A stretch of 64,000 nt of DNA from Dipteronia dyeriana (Eukaryota; Streptophyta; Magnoliopsida; Sapindales; Sapindaceae), in NCBI GenBank assembly GCA_032871835.1, contig CM065297.1, positions 87,875,052 through 87,939,051 on the forward strand, read 5' to 3'. Below the pieces are notes generated by a model. The model worked only from the letters and a program-made list of their open reading frames with translations. It did not search any database and was not told the origin of the DNA. Below are positions 46,246 through 58,309 of the stretch, piece after piece. Both the position numbers and the translations under genes were made by a program. The number at the start of each line of letters is the position of its first letter. Within the stretch, counting starts at the first letter, position 1.

Positions 46246-47282
46246 TCATACAACCCTCACACTACGCTTGGGTGGTAGTGTGGTCCGACTAAGAACCGTC
46301 TGACTCTCAAACGTAGGTGGAACAACAACTCTTGTTGATTGAGTACTGGTCATACCAGGCTCTAACTCATTTAACACATTCCTGCGCTGAGGTTTATGAT
46401 CACTCATATAGTTATCATTAAGAAACGTTGCATTTATCGATACAAATATTTTATTCTCCTCAGGACTATAGAAGTATCCATATTCAGTCTCCTCAGAATA
46501 ACCTATAAACAAGCAGATCATAGACTTAGGGTCCAGCTTTCCAGTTTTGTTCTTCAGAACATGTACTAGATACCCCCATATATAGAAATGTCGTAAACTA
46601 TCGTTACTACCATTCCACAACTCTATAGGAGTCTTAGGAATAGATTTAGATGGGAATACATTCAAAATGTATTCACTATTTGTAGTGCATATCCCCAAAA
46701 GGAATTTGATAATGTTGAGAAACTAATCATAGATCTCACCATTTCCATCAAGGATCTATTTCTCATATCCGCAACACCATTATGTTATGATGTTCCAGGT
46801 GTTGTGAGTTAGGATATGATCCCATGTTAAACCAAGTAGTCTTTAAACTCTTGGTTAAGGTACTCACCTCCACGATCCAATCATAGAGTCTTGGTAGTCG
46901 TGCCTAATTGGTTCTCAACTTCAACTCAGAATTCTTTGAACTTTTCAAAAGTTTTCGACTTCCGTTAAATTAGGTAGACATATCAGTATCTATAGTAGTC
47001 ATCTATAAAGGTGACAATATACTCATAACCACCCCTTGCTTTAACATTCACTGATCCACTGACGTCAGAATATATAAGCTCTAGTGATTCTATAACTCTC
47101 TAAGCCCTTTTCCAGTAAAATGTCTTTTCATCATTTTACCTTCTAAACAGGATTTGCAACTGGCTCAAAGGCATGATTTTAACTAGTCTGTCTATCCTAT
47201 CAAGGTTAATATGACCAAGTCTTAGATGTCATAGATACATTTCATTATCAAGAGAAATTTTTTATCGTTTTGTTTTAGGTTT
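46246..47282 (-). pseudogene. pol: Copia-4 integrase
   Basis: The C-terminal part is open (46246-46698: SIPKTPIELWNGSNDSLRHF, MICLFIGYSEETEYGYFYSPEE). The catalytic core upstream (46700-47280) is heavily broken, but the KMTKRHFTGKGL-like, DYYRYDMST-like and EFFELKLRTN-like blocks can be followed across frames on the minus strand. This is the least well preserved gene of the element. Confidence 0.65.
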
Positions 47283-47675
47283 TTAAACGTTAAACAATTC
47301 AGCATTGAACAGTGATGTATGAATCAACGGTCTTAAAACATACGAGTTGTTTTCATCTAAACCTGAACAAAAATTTAAACCATTATGAGAAATAATAACT
47401 GGCTTATTATTAAAAGAAATAGAACATAAATGTTCCAACATTTTGGACATAGAAATCAAATTCCATGTCACTCCAGGAATAAAATAAATAGAATTTAAAC
47501 TAAGAAAACAATTTTCAAACTGGAGTCTAACTACTCCCACTGCTCTTGCTGACATGACATCCCCTGACCCAACACGCATAGAGAAGGCTCCCTTCTCAAG
47601 CTCTATCCAAGAATCAGTCCACTGTAAGAAAGAGCAAACATGGCTCTTGAATCAACTATCCAATGTGAAGAATCA
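47283..47675 (-). pseudogene. pol: Copia-4 protease and pre-integrase region
   Basis: On the minus strand: SSHWIVDSRA (aspartic protease site with the expected Gly of DSG changed to Arg), then after a frame change MRVGSGDVMSARAVGVVRLQF, FIPGVTWNLISMSKMLEHL and NNSYVLRPL. The active-site change plus the frameshift would inactivate it. Confidence 0.75.
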
Positions 47676-48560
47676 TCTTCTACTAAACATGATTCAATAA
47701 CAAGTAGAAGACATTTACCTTTTGTCTTTTTCTTCTTGGAAACCTCCTCTAGATATTGAGGATATTTCCTCTTCCAGTGACCGATTTTATCATAGTGGAA
47801 GCATTTTCCTATGCCTTTATCCTTGTCGGTGGAGGTGCTCTTTTTCTTGCTTTGGGCTTTCTTGGGTTTGAACTTACTCTTAGCATTGCCAGTAGACCTC
47901 TTCCTCTTCCTCTTCTTAGATCTAGAGGAAAATGGTTTAGCAACATTTGTTTCACCTGTCTTACCTCTGTTATCCTTAGTCATGGACTCAAAGGTAGTGA
48001 GCTCATTAAGTAACTGAGTCTGACTGAATCTCAATTTGTTCATCCCATAACTGCTTTTAAAATGATCAGTACTCTTTAGAAGAGTCGTCAGCATGATGCA
48101 CACCTAGCTAGGTTCGTCAATGGCCTCGCTATTGACCTCTATCGTGTTGAAATTGGAAATCATGATTAGGACATGCTTTCTAACAAATGTACCCTCTTTC
48201 ATCTGAGCAAACATTACAGAACAAACAGCTTTATGCCACTTTTGCTCAGAGGACTGGCTGAACAAAGCTTGCAATAACTCCATTTAATGTTATAGCCTTT
48301 GCTTCGTGCTTTGTAATAGGCACTTCTATCATATTAGCTAACATATAAGTTCAGGCCTTCTCACCAATTGAGACTCATTTCTGGTACGCCTCATGAACAT
48401 TTCATGCGGCATTGTCATCAGGCTGTGGAGAACACTCCTCCGTAAGTACAAACTTTAGGTCCTTTATTATCAAGATTGCATTGATATTATTTTTCCACTT
48501 AGTATAGTTTTCTCTGGTTAATTTGTCATTAGCAAAGATTTGTAATGGTGCAAAAGACAT
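47676..48560 (-). pseudogene. gag: Copia-4 Gag
   Basis: The ATG at 48560 starts MSFAPLQIFANDKLTRENYTKWK and INAILIIKDLKFVLTEECSPQP, the N-terminal capsid block common to many dicot copia gag-pol proteins. The middle (48105-48400) is broken. The distal part has KSSYGMNKLRFSQTQLLNEL, a Lys/Arg-rich stretch and a degraded zinc knuckle (CFHYDKIGHWKRKYPQYL, lacking two of the usual cysteines), leading into the protease. Confidence 0.8.
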
Positions 48561-48654
48561 TGCTGATAAAACATAAATAAAGAATTCATTCAATCAGACA
48601 TTTAATTCACATATCAATATTTGGCATAAAATTAGACATGATGTTTGAACATAT

Positions 48655-50711
48655 TGTAGGGAAAATCGTGCAACGGAAGCGTGAAAAAATTAGGGTTTAG
48701 TATATTTTAAAATTTTCCCTTTTAATAACAAGAATCTTAACCCTAGATTAATTGATGTATATAAAAAGTATCGTACCTTTTTATCGTGGCAATTGAACAA
48801 TCGCCGAATTGAATCCGTAAGATCTTCCAATCCAATCACGAACGTGAATCACCTAGGAGTATGGGATCCCTTTCTTTAATTGTATACCTGAGGATGGAAA
48901 CAAACAAAATATTCTTCTTTGTTAGTCACAATAATCTTCCAAGAGAAAAACCAAGAACGTCCGGTCATATCAATCAATTTGATTGAAACACGCGTGACCC
49001 TTGATTTGATATTGTACACAAAGCCCTTTTGATGCAAATAATACTAGTGTAATATCGAAAACAAAGACGTTCCCTCTTTTCTTTATGCTTGGTCAAATTC
49101 TTCACACAATGAGTTGGAGGAAGTTCTTTTTTTATAACAATAAAAAACAAATAAAAAAACAACTTCTCACCCCAAAAATTAGGGCTTGGTCGAAATTATA
49201 TATAGGTGGCCAAAAATCCTCCTAGAAAGAGGATTTCTACTTCACCAAGATTCCTATCAAAATTTGGATTCAATCCTCTTAAAAAAAGGATTTCTTTTAC
49301 ACACCAAGACTCCTAATGTATTTAGTTTAGGAGGCCTAATCCTCGCCTAAGAAGGATTTACTTAGTGGGCAAGAATCTTATCCTTATGTGGATTTACTTG
49401 GTGACCAATAATCCTATTCCAGAAAAAAAAAATTCTACACCAAGACTCCTAATCCAACTCAAATAGTGTATTTATTCAGTAACCAATTCTTGAATATAAC
49501 TAAATTGTGACTAAATCAAAAAATTTCTAATTTGACCAATTGTCAATTAGAGTCCTAATAGCAATCAAATACTTTTTAATTTGACTAGATAAATAAATTC
49601 ATTTTATTAATTTACTTATCAAATATAGTATTTGATACTTATGATATTACTAACAATAATATGACTTTAGGAGACCATCTCATACTACGAAAAAGATTTC
49701 AATTTTTAATAAAATAATTAATTAATTAATTATTTAATTTCCATTTAATTAAACAATAAAAAAAATAAAAAAAAATATATAAAACTAATAAATAGTCCCT
49801 TGCCGCCCAAGCCAATATATATGGGCCAATATTGTTTTTCCTATTTTATTAAATCCATTGGACTTTTATAAAAAGTCCACATGTGAACTAGACCCATTTT
49901 TACAAAAAGAAACAAGTCCACATGCCTTAATACAATTCTAGATGGACCCATAAATTGGTCCGGTAGAATATATCAAGTGATCCATACAAGTTCGTGTGAA
50001 TTGAGGATCTTGGAGGACTATCTAAATTTAAGCTTCAATAGACATAACATAATCACAATCAACAAATGATTCAGTTAGGTCCAATCTACTAATTTTAGTT
50101 CATTCCATTAAAGAACTAAAATTGAACTCTTAAATAAAGATAGAATAAGTTAATATTTCTCATTCATACCCTAGACAATCTTTATGGAGATAGTGTATCC
50201 TCGTGAAGAATACATGTACATCAAGAGCTCATAGACCATCTATAGCTCTCCAAACTATCGAGGATAGACTATGCTGTATAATCGTACTCATTGATAGCTC
50301 AAATGATAGCACTTGCAACCATAAGTCCATCATTTATCTCAGATGATAGATTCTTTTACCCAAAGACACCACACTTTGATGATTTTATACTCATCATAAC
50401 ACATTTGATCCCACTCAAATGCTAGCAAAAGAATCTGCAACTTTGACAAGATAAAAGTGTCCAATTTTTATCTTAAGTTGTGATTATTATTCAAGACTAA
50501 CTAAAGAATTGTATCTACCTCATACTTATCTAGATGTATGAACAATTCTTCTTTTCTCATAGTCTTTTGACCTTATGATTATTTACTTTTGACAATTATA
50601 ATAATTAAACTATAAATTCTATAAGTTTTGTTAAACTATAAATCACTTTATTAATATGAAAAGATTGTCAAATATATTATTATACTCTTGCTATCGAGCA
50701 TAATCCCAACA
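48655..50711 (-). repeat. Solo LTR (family B), minus orientation
   Basis: The block runs from tgtagggaaaatcgtgc to gagcataatcccaaca. It is flanked by the perfect 5-bp duplication catat (48650-48654 and 50712-50716) and has no internal region. It is 2057 bases long. The same LTR occurs in the opposite orientation from 62048. It separates the Copia-4 gag start from its leader. Confidence 0.9.
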
Positions 50712-50716
50712 CATAT

Positions 50717-51139
50717 TTAATGAACAAGAAAATCCCTAAAAACTGATTCTAAGCTATGACAATCCAACATACCACATGCAAGTGTCGCCTTAGGGTCGGT
50801 TAAATTCTTGCATGTTGAATCAAGACATTCTCAATCAAACGATATACCAGAATAAATTTTATTCTTTTATCATTCAACCATCGTTTATTTCAGTTAGGTT
50901 TATAATTAACAAATTTAATTAAAACCTTGTGAGTGTAGTCCGCCATTTCAGATCTTTTAAGTTTAACTTGAGAATTGCCACCTTATGGTCGGTCAATCCC
51001 AAAATACACTTAAAAACCCTATCCGTTAGGAAGTCAACCATGATCTTGACTCTCATGAAGATCCTCTTTAGGGAGGTCGAATATAAAACTGTCTCGAGGC
51101 CCCACTTGAATCTCACGGTGTTGAACTAATGATGGATAT
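50717..51139 (-). other. Copia-4 leader continuation
   Basis: This non-coding sequence was contiguous with 48561-48649 before the solo LTR arrived. It contains the two similar words cgccttagggtcggt (50787-50801) and caccttatggtcggtcaat (50979-50997). I found no clear primer-binding site. Confidence 0.5.
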
Positions 51140-51575
51140 TGTGGGATATAATGTCATATATCCCTCTCTCGCTCACTATTTTAGAGTTAGGGTTTTAAAT
51201 TATTAATGTACCTAGATATTACTAAGATTAAATGGCTAATTTCAATCTAATTGTATAGGGCATAATAAATTATTAGAATTTTATTCAAATGAGCTAATCC
51301 GATTATTAACTAATTTAAAATCTAGTTCACTATTCAAATTCTAATCTATGTAAACAATTTTACTCAGACTATAATTATTTAATGCGATTTACCAAGTTTT
51401 AACTATTAAAACTAATCACATTATTAGGTCCAATTATATTAGGGCTTTAATCTAATTAAACCTAATATTTAGTGACGAACATAACTAATTTAACTAATTA
51501 AACAATTTAATTAATAGACTAGTTATTAATGTGAATTACCAAGATTTTACTCTTGTTAATGGAAAATTTGTTCGA
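51140..51575. other. Unassigned AT-rich stretch
   Basis: Strongly AT-rich with repeated taattaa and ctaatt words. It may be part of a decayed copia LTR, or of the gypsy LTR if its border lies further left. No gene. Confidence 0.4.
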
Positions 51576-52799
51576 GATGAGAATTTCCAATTAACACCTT
51601 CGAGACAACTACCACGGAGGTGGTGACTGGGGTTTGGTACCTTGATTGCTTGAGTAAAGGTGAGAGTTCAAAACAAATGTTAACGTAATGAGGAAGGGAA
51701 AAATAACACGACTATGTTATCTATCACAGATATTGTATAAAAAAAAACCTCTCAAATATATACTCAATCTCACTGGGGTACAAATAGGTTGCAACCTTAT
51801 GCCTGTCGAGAAGTGGAAAATAATGATGGCAGCGTTCTGATCACAGAATTTAGGCCGGAGTTTAACCTCTTCTTCCCTCTTCTTCCATGTTTTTTTTATC
51901 GCTCTCTTTGTCCTCCTCCCTTTTATCTGCCATGCTTGGGCGTATTTATACATGGTTCAAGTAGGTTTAAACTTTGTGAATCTCCCGCCATGATTCTCTA
52001 AATCCATTCTCTCCTTATCGGGAGGGATATTTTATTTAAAAGTCATTGACTTTGGATTAATGATGGAGTTGAGAATATCTTTGTTGGAGATAAGTTTGTT
52101 TCCTCTTTGGACTCAATCTCTTGCCCTGCACGCACTTGGAAATTTAATGTTTATTAGGTGTGGACATGATCTTATGTGCCCTTATGACATGATTCTTCAT
52201 GGAGGTCGTTGAGTACTGTTTCGTAGGATGGGGTAAACCAGTGCCCTAGTTTTGGTACTAGGAGCTTGGTCTGACTTTTCCAGGTTCCTTGGAGCTTAGG
52301 ATGACCCCGTGATCACCCTTTGGTGGCAACGGGGCTTTGGCGAGCTTCTTGCTACTTGTTCAGATAGGTCTATATCTTCCATCTGCTAGATGAAGTAATC
52401 TCGAGGTATAGGCATGTTGCTTAATAGGTTCTCATTTAAGTCTGGAGAATAATAGCGGCTCTAAGGGAGGTTACGAGGTAGTTTAAATCTCGGGAGCCTG
52501 GATAACCATGCTTTAGGCTTTCCCTGAGTTCTTGCTTTGGTGTGAGGAGCTCGATCTGATCATGTTTGGCTCCACCCCTGATGCTTCGTAAGCTTGATGA
52601 CCTTTCCTCACTTCTGCGAGGTGGCTTTGTGGCTTGACCCCAGGACCTGGGGTTTAGTGATGGGTAATCTCGGGCTTGGACCCGGGCTTGGAGAGTGGAA
52701 AAATTCTCTTTGGTCCCTAGCCAAATTTGGCTATTAATAGAAGTCCTCTCTAACTTGAACACCGGTGATTGAGTTGGGGTAGTCAGATTTCCTATTTCA
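51576..52799 (-). repeat. Likely 3' LTR of Gypsy-5
   Basis: The right border is inferred from a purine-rich tract on the minus strand (aaaggagggaaaaattccc, 52803-52821) just outside a minus-strand tgaaatagg. A minus-strand TATA box (51943-51950) lies inside. The left border at tgagaatttcc is a guess. Without the partner LTR in the window the limits cannot be fixed. Confidence 0.45.
51943..51950 (-). promoter_or_regulatory. TATA box of the Gypsy-5 LTR
   Basis: The minus strand reads tgtataaatacgcccaag. It would drive sense transcription if the same sequence is in the 5' LTR. Confidence 0.5.
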
Positions 52800-52986
52800 A
52801 TTGGGAATTTTTCCCTCCTTTATTATTACCAAAAGTCTTGGAGGAAATCTTCTCATTAATTGTACAAGTGATGCGGCGAGCATAGACCGATGTACCTCCC
52901 GACACAATTTGGCTGTGTTACGACCATTTCGGGATTCGAGGCAATCCTATCAATGATTTCATCGATGTCACTGCTCCCTTCTCTTC

Positions 52987-52994
52987 TATTTATA
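52987..52994 (+). promoter_or_regulatory. Possible TATA box of the antisense ORF
   Basis: The plus strand reads ttctatttatacccaacc, followed by a pyrimidine-rich leader and ATGs at 53087 and 53127. It points the opposite way to the element and lies just outside the LTR. Confidence 0.45.
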
Positions 52995-53574
52995 CCCAAC
53001 CTCTTCATCACTTTCCTCACGCTTTTCTTTTAAACTTTAAAGTTTCAAAAATCCCTCTCTTTTGCAAACCTTTTCAGCTACGCCTATGTCCCTTCTCTTT
53101 TTATCTGCCTCTAAACCCTATTCCATTATGTCAAAAGTCAGCCATGACTCTGACGATTCCCTCATTGATGGTGCAGAGGTTTCCAGTCTTGCCCACAGAA
53201 AGTGAGCTCGATGAGACCTTGACAATGATGACTCACCTCCGACCTCGCAGCGCCGTCGGTTGAACAGGAACGTAGCTATCGGGACTGGGTTTTCTAATCG
53301 ATCAGATAACCCCTTGAGCTTGTTAGATAAAGATTCTAGTAAGGAAAGTAGAGACAGCACTGCTGGGAAGTACCAAGTCACAATTACCGGTCCTTTTTTT
53401 GGAGAGGCTTCCTTCTTATGACTTTAAGGTCATTCTAGACTCCACCGTTGATCCGCAGTCGATCAATTGTATGAGCTCCAAGTATTGAATCCCATACAGC
53501 ATCTCCATCTCAGTTCCTCATCAAAATTATGACTTCATCAATCCTCCCAAAGGCGTGATTTCGATCCACGTGGC

Positions 53575-55024
53575 TGTTGGGGTTTATGCCCTAAAGATGT
53601 AATTTGTAAATGGATTTGTGAAATAAATAAAAGGAAAAGTTTAATTCATTCATTTTGTGTTGTTTATTTTATAACTTGTGCATATATTTAACATCCAAGA
53701 TTGCCGGATGTAATCTCGAACTGTGTATATGAATGTCATATACGGATGGATACAATAAGAGACGTACAATCTAAAGAGTCCATAGATAGCAAATAAAGCT
53801 GGGTACTTTATTTGTGGTTAATCTATAGCTGCGGTCCATTCCGTAATGTACGATGATTCTATCCTGAATCATTCATATGAGATATAGGAATGGAGGAACC
53901 TTGTATGATGTGATCATATAGGACTGTGCCATGATCTATATGAATCTCTCACCAAGATCCGTTTACCGATGAGATTCATATATATCAACTAATGATGGCT
54001 ATATATGGGTGATCTTAATCCTGAGTGTCTTATCGACTCTTTTAGATTAGATCGTGGTCTTTGATATACCATGGGTGAGGTCGGATGTAGTTCCCGATCA
54101 ATATGCCCCGTATGTTGGGATAACGGTTTGGCTTGTGGCGGGGAAGGTTTGTACACAATAGTGGAATCCACTTCTTCTTGTGAGAATTCGATGGTATTTC
54201 CCTTAAGGGTTGATTCGGGGCTTGGATAATATGAGAGTTCTTTTAATTCAGTAAGGAAATAGGATTTATTGTCCATCAGAGAATCAATGGTACTTAAAGG
54301 ATATATGTAATTAGAGGGGTATAACGGACATTATGAACCAGCTCTAATTATGAACTATTGTAGAGGATCACACCATGTGTAATAGCTATATCGATGGACA
54401 CCGAGTTGTATCGGTCTGTGTAAAAGTGTCTACAGTTGAGAGAGTGCAGCTTCAGATTTTTAGTGGAATAACACCTGAGTTAATAATCAAGGAATATTAA
54501 TTAAAGAGTTTAATTAATGATTCCGAGGATTTTTGGAGCTCAAAATACTATGGACCCATTAGATCCCTTTTGCTAGCCCGATTGATTTAGGTAACAAAGG
54601 TCACGGTTAATTAATTGGATTGTCCAATTAATTGTGTTACAAAAGTGACACGTATATATTCGGGAATTAATTGAATAATGAGATTATTTAATTAAAGAAT
54701 GTTAATAGTTAAATTAATTAAATAATTAGATTATTTAATTATATTGATAATTATGAATTATGAATTAACTATTAATTTGAGGGTGTTAGTTGATATATGG
54801 ATATAGGTGAAAATAAAATAATAGGATTATTTTATTTTACTAAATCATTTATCTAAGTATTTGAATTTAAGTTTAAATTTAAAATACTTATTATCACTTT
54901 TAATATATTATATATATTTGAAAAGGATAACTAAAATATATACATCAATTATAACACAAGAGATTGCATTGGATGCAAATTGGTGTGTGCACATATATAA
55001 GTGTTTGTATAGGAAACAAACAAA

Positions 55025-55082
<58 letters not shown>

Positions 55083-55646
55083 ATGCGGAGGCGCAAAAAA
55101 AAAGGATATTTATTGCTGCCTATTTTGAGCAGAGGTGTGAAAAAAAGATATATATTTGTGATATTTGTGAGCAAAGGGTGACTTTGTTTTTTTTTTAAGG
55201 AAAAATTGTTTTGGTTTTTGTGGTGTACCTGATAAATACACAAACAAAAAAATCAATATATTTTTTGCATGAGATGCAATTCATATGTACATGAAATCAA
55301 TATTCCAAATTGAGAAGAAAAAGTTTCTTCAAGTATTTCTCTACATCCTCCATTCAAGTTCCTGAGACAGTGATGCGCCCACACACAGTTACCAGTTCCG
55401 GAAGATAGCGAGAAAGATCGAGTGATTCAGATAGGAGCATATCGAAAAGTGAAGAAGCCTCCAAACGTTGGTAAGATTTTCTTCTTGCTTATATTGATTA
55501 CAATTTCATGTGTTTACATATAGTATGTATTAGTTCCGAAAAATAATTACGATCCAAAGTTCACTGGTCACAGATACAGATTATGATCTGTATTAAAAAT
55601 TGTAAAACCTAGTTCCGCTATGTAACCGGTGAATGGGGTTCCAACA
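53575..55646 (+). repeat. Solo LTR (family A, Copia-4 type), plus orientation
   Basis: It starts tgttggggtttatgccc and ends ggggttccaaca, with the perfect duplication gtggc on both sides (53570-53574 and 55647-55651). It is 2072 bases long with no interior. It includes a 54-base TA microsatellite (55028-55081). It resembles the reverse complement of 42779-44594 at its start and in its middle. Confidence 0.9.
55028..55081. repeat. (TA)n microsatellite in the solo LTR
   Basis: About 27 uninterrupted TA units. The Ile/Tyr-rich open frames on both strands across it are artefacts. Confidence 0.95.
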
Positions 55647-56198
55647 GTGGCGACCCTTAAAAACAGGGGCAGGCTTCCTCTTCATCCCACTCTTCGATAG
55701 GCTCTCAGTGCCCTACAGCTAGCTCCCTTCCAGCTGACTCCCGGCTTCTAGAGGCATCTGATTGGTTTTCTCGTGCTGTAGAGGGAACAATTTGAGTTGA
55801 GTAAGGTTACCATGGAGCCCGAAGCAGAGAGCTGGCTTAACTTTTTCAAATTGGTAGCCTGTCTGGAGCTCCCCGAGGCCATTTCTTTTCAAAAGCTAAG
55901 AACAAACTCAACTTCATCATTCCCGGTGCTTTAAGGAAGGACCCGACCTGGAAGGAGGAGTGGATCCTAGAGAGGAATGACTAGGGAAGCTCAAAATTTA
56001 TTGGTGGGCACGAGTTCGCGATTCCCACCGCTTTCAGCGATAAACCATCGTTTGCCCGAGATTCCTTACCCACTGAGTCTGAGGTTGTACTGAAGGCCAT
56101 TCTAACTAGGAACTATTTGAACCTAAAGTTCCCAACTGTCGACCCCTTCGATTCTCGATGAGTAAATCATTATCTGCGAATTTCTGATGTTATACCTC

Positions 56199-56311
56199 GT
56201 AAGTAACACTGTGCTATTGTGCTTTTTATTTCACTGGTTAGCTTAGTTCTAATGTCTCTCTTTTCTTTTCTTTTTAACATTTTTTTGTTGTTGCTCTACC
56301 TTCTCGTGAAG
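56199..56311 (+). other. Predicted intron 1 of the antisense ORF
   Basis: The donor cctc/gtaagtaac fits the plant consensus. A long T-rich tract (56260-56300) leads to acceptors at gtgaag (56311) or accag (56316). The flanking exons encode the antisense protein on either side. Confidence 0.5.
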
Positions 56312-56807
56312 ACCAGCAAGCTTGCACCCCTCCTCCTCATGCCAGATTACCTCAGGATCCCCATTGGCTTCTTCGGAGAAAGAAGGGTCTACTGATCCAG
56401 CTGGGGTTCTATATGCTTCCACTTCGTCACCTTTTTAATCTAAGACCAAGTTGGCTATTCTTGTGTTGCTGGCTTCCAGGGGTCTAAACCAAGGAAGGCT
56501 TGCTTCCCAGGCTGCTGATACAACCATCTATTCCCCTTCATTGGTTGTTCCTGCCACTGTTGTTTCCCCCTCGGTCACTTTACCCGACTACTCTACCCCT
56601 ACGTTTCCAACTCCTCGGGATTCGGTGGACTCCGAGAATAGTGTTCCAGAGGTTCCTCCTACTTGCTCCCAACGTCAATCAAGCTTAGTGGGGCATGACG
56701 AGGTCTTTGAGAAATTCTTCCCGTCCTGTCCGGGTAGTGGGATTTCCTGGATAGCTTCAATGCTTGTCGACAATATGCTTACCAAGGGGTCCACTCTCTT
56801 GGCTGAG

Positions 56808-56881
56808 GTAACTCCTCTATTATTCTTTAACTTGTGGTTTGTTAGCTCAATCAATACCTAACCTTGCTTTACATCATGTAG
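56808..56881 (+). other. Predicted intron 2 of the antisense ORF
   Basis: The donor gctgag/gtaactcc and acceptor catgtag/gctttt bound 74 T-rich bases. Splicing joins LLAE to AFKFHVAINNQ in one frame; unspliced, the frame ends in a hydrophobic tail and stop. Confidence 0.6.
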
Positions 56882-57570
56882 GCTTTTAAATTTCACGTTG
56901 CTATTAACAACCAGGTAGCCTCCCTCCGTGATCGAGCTGTAAAAGCTTAGGCTAAAACTGAGAAGGCTATGAGGTTACTCGTTCAAGCTCAAGCTCTAGT
57001 TTAGGAGATGACATCCTTCCAGAATGGTATGGAGGTTGAGTTGGCCAAGCTTCATTACGAAAATGAGAGACTGAAGCGGTATTATGACTAAGAAACCCTC
57101 CAGTCTGAATGACGGACTAGGCAGAGGGACTCATAGAAAGCCGAAGCCCAAGCGTTGAAGGTTGAGGTACAGGATCATCATGTTCAAACAGCAAAGCTGC
57201 AAGCTGAGGTGGACGCTTCTTTTAGTGATAGGTGTTTCTATGCCTTCTTCTAGGTCACCGAAGCCCTCTCTCTTGCTTTTGACCTTTCCAGTATCGTCGG
57301 TTGGGACAGGAAGGAAATTATGACCAAGACTGTAGAGATGTCTCGCCACAAAGGTGATGGAGCTGGTCCTCCTCGTAGAGCTGGGGCTAGGGTTGGGGTT
57401 GGGGCTGGGGCTGGGAAGCAACCAGCCATGCCAGATCTTCCCCCTTCTATTTCAATCTTCCCATCATCAGGTCCTGGAAAATCCTCTAGAAGGCTCCAGC
57501 CCGTGGAGCCTGAAGGAGGATAACCAGAAGCCCGGGAAACCCACTGAAGAGTCTTCCAGAGAATAGCCGG

Positions 57571-58309
57571 AGGTAGGGAAAAGTATGATGGAGTCGATAG
57601 CCACCCTTCTCGATACGACCATCCCACATGAGGTTATAGCGGTGGTTAATCTGAGCAGTAAGCAATTGGGGTACCTCCAGAGGAAGAGGTAATAGAAGTG
57701 GCCAATTAAAATGAGCAACCACCGGATGAAGGAGCTGAGGGTGAGGACTATTAGGGAGGAAGAGCAACCAGAGGAACTAGAAGGAAGCTGGAGCCTGATA
57801 CGATATATTCACAACTTGCTTTTGCTACGCGGAAAGAGGAGTGAGCACCCCGCTTTACTTAAGACATGTTCAATTAGCCTTTTTCTTCATCATTCTTCCA
57901 TTTCTGTAGCCCATAACTGGGGATTGGGCTCCCTGCTTCGTAATTTTAGCCTTTCTAGGTGATAGGCTCCTATACCATTAATGAAAGCTGACTTTAGATT
58001 TCAGTCATACCTGCTTCAATGAACTTTTACTTGACTGACATCTCCTTGCTTTGTTCCTGATTTCAACCTAGTTGCGACCTCCGAAATAACTTGACTTAAT
58101 CAAACTCGGTAAAAATAAAGAGATCCTGAATTTGTTTAAGTGTGTTAGCAGATAGCTTGCTTAAGCTCTCAGCTCTCAACAGAAACTTGTGGCTCGATGA
58201 CTCCAGCTAGTAGTCCATTTATATGATTTTAGGCTAACTTGCACTTGTCAAAGTAAGAGATCATATGCACATGGAGGATTAGTAATCAGTAATAGTTTGG
58301 ACATTGGAG
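57571..58309. other. Gypsy-5 3' region, non-coding part
   Basis: No supported gene. A weak continuation of the antisense coiled-coil protein may run to about 57840; the rest is unassigned. Confidence 0.4.

Larger units (their letters stand above)
42779..51139 (-). mobile_element. Copia-4: second type of Ty1/copia element, degenerate
   Basis: This minus-strand element has a 3' LTR (42779-44594), a PPT, RNase H, RT, integrase, protease and gag, in the reverse order expected on the plus strand. Its gag (MSFAPLQIFANDKLTREN, YTKWKNNINAILI) and RNase H differ clearly from the Sireviruses. A solo LTR is inserted in its leader (48655-50711). The 5' LTR is not clearly visible. The sequence after the leader changes at about 51140 (tgtgggatat...), which may be the start of a decayed 5' LTR or another element, so the right border is uncertain. 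Every gene is broken. Confidence 0.78.
53127..57570 (+). pseudogene. Antisense ORF of Gypsy-5 (putative gypsy-type transposon protein), broken
   Basis: Parts on the plus strand, opposite to pol: MSKVSHDSDDSLIDGAEV (from 53127); PTSQRRRLNRNVAIGTGF; FKVILDSTVDPQSINCMSSKY; INPPKGVISIHVATLKN, which reads across the solo LTR (53575-55646) if one gtggc copy is removed; RKDPTWKEEWILERND; SEVVLKAILTRNYLNLKFP; a Ser/Pro/Thr-rich stretch (56451-56800); and a coiled coil (AINNQVASLRDRAVKA, MEVELAKLHYENERLKR). The layout, a conserved N-terminal domain with PP.G.i.i.v then a proline-rich region and a C-terminal coiled coil, resembles the family called putative gypsy-type transposon. Two introns appear to interrupt it (56199-56311 and 56808-56881). 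Many stops are present. Function is unknown. Confidence 0.68.

Noticed and set aside
54861..55243. Open frames of 106 and 111 codons on both strands with Ile-Tyr repeats
   Set aside because: Both are products of the TA microsatellite in the solo LTR.
57131..57767. Several overlapping minus-strand frames of 80-125 codons
   Set aside because: They are shadows of the GC-richer antisense ORF region, with Pro/Ser-rich sequence and no recognisable domain.
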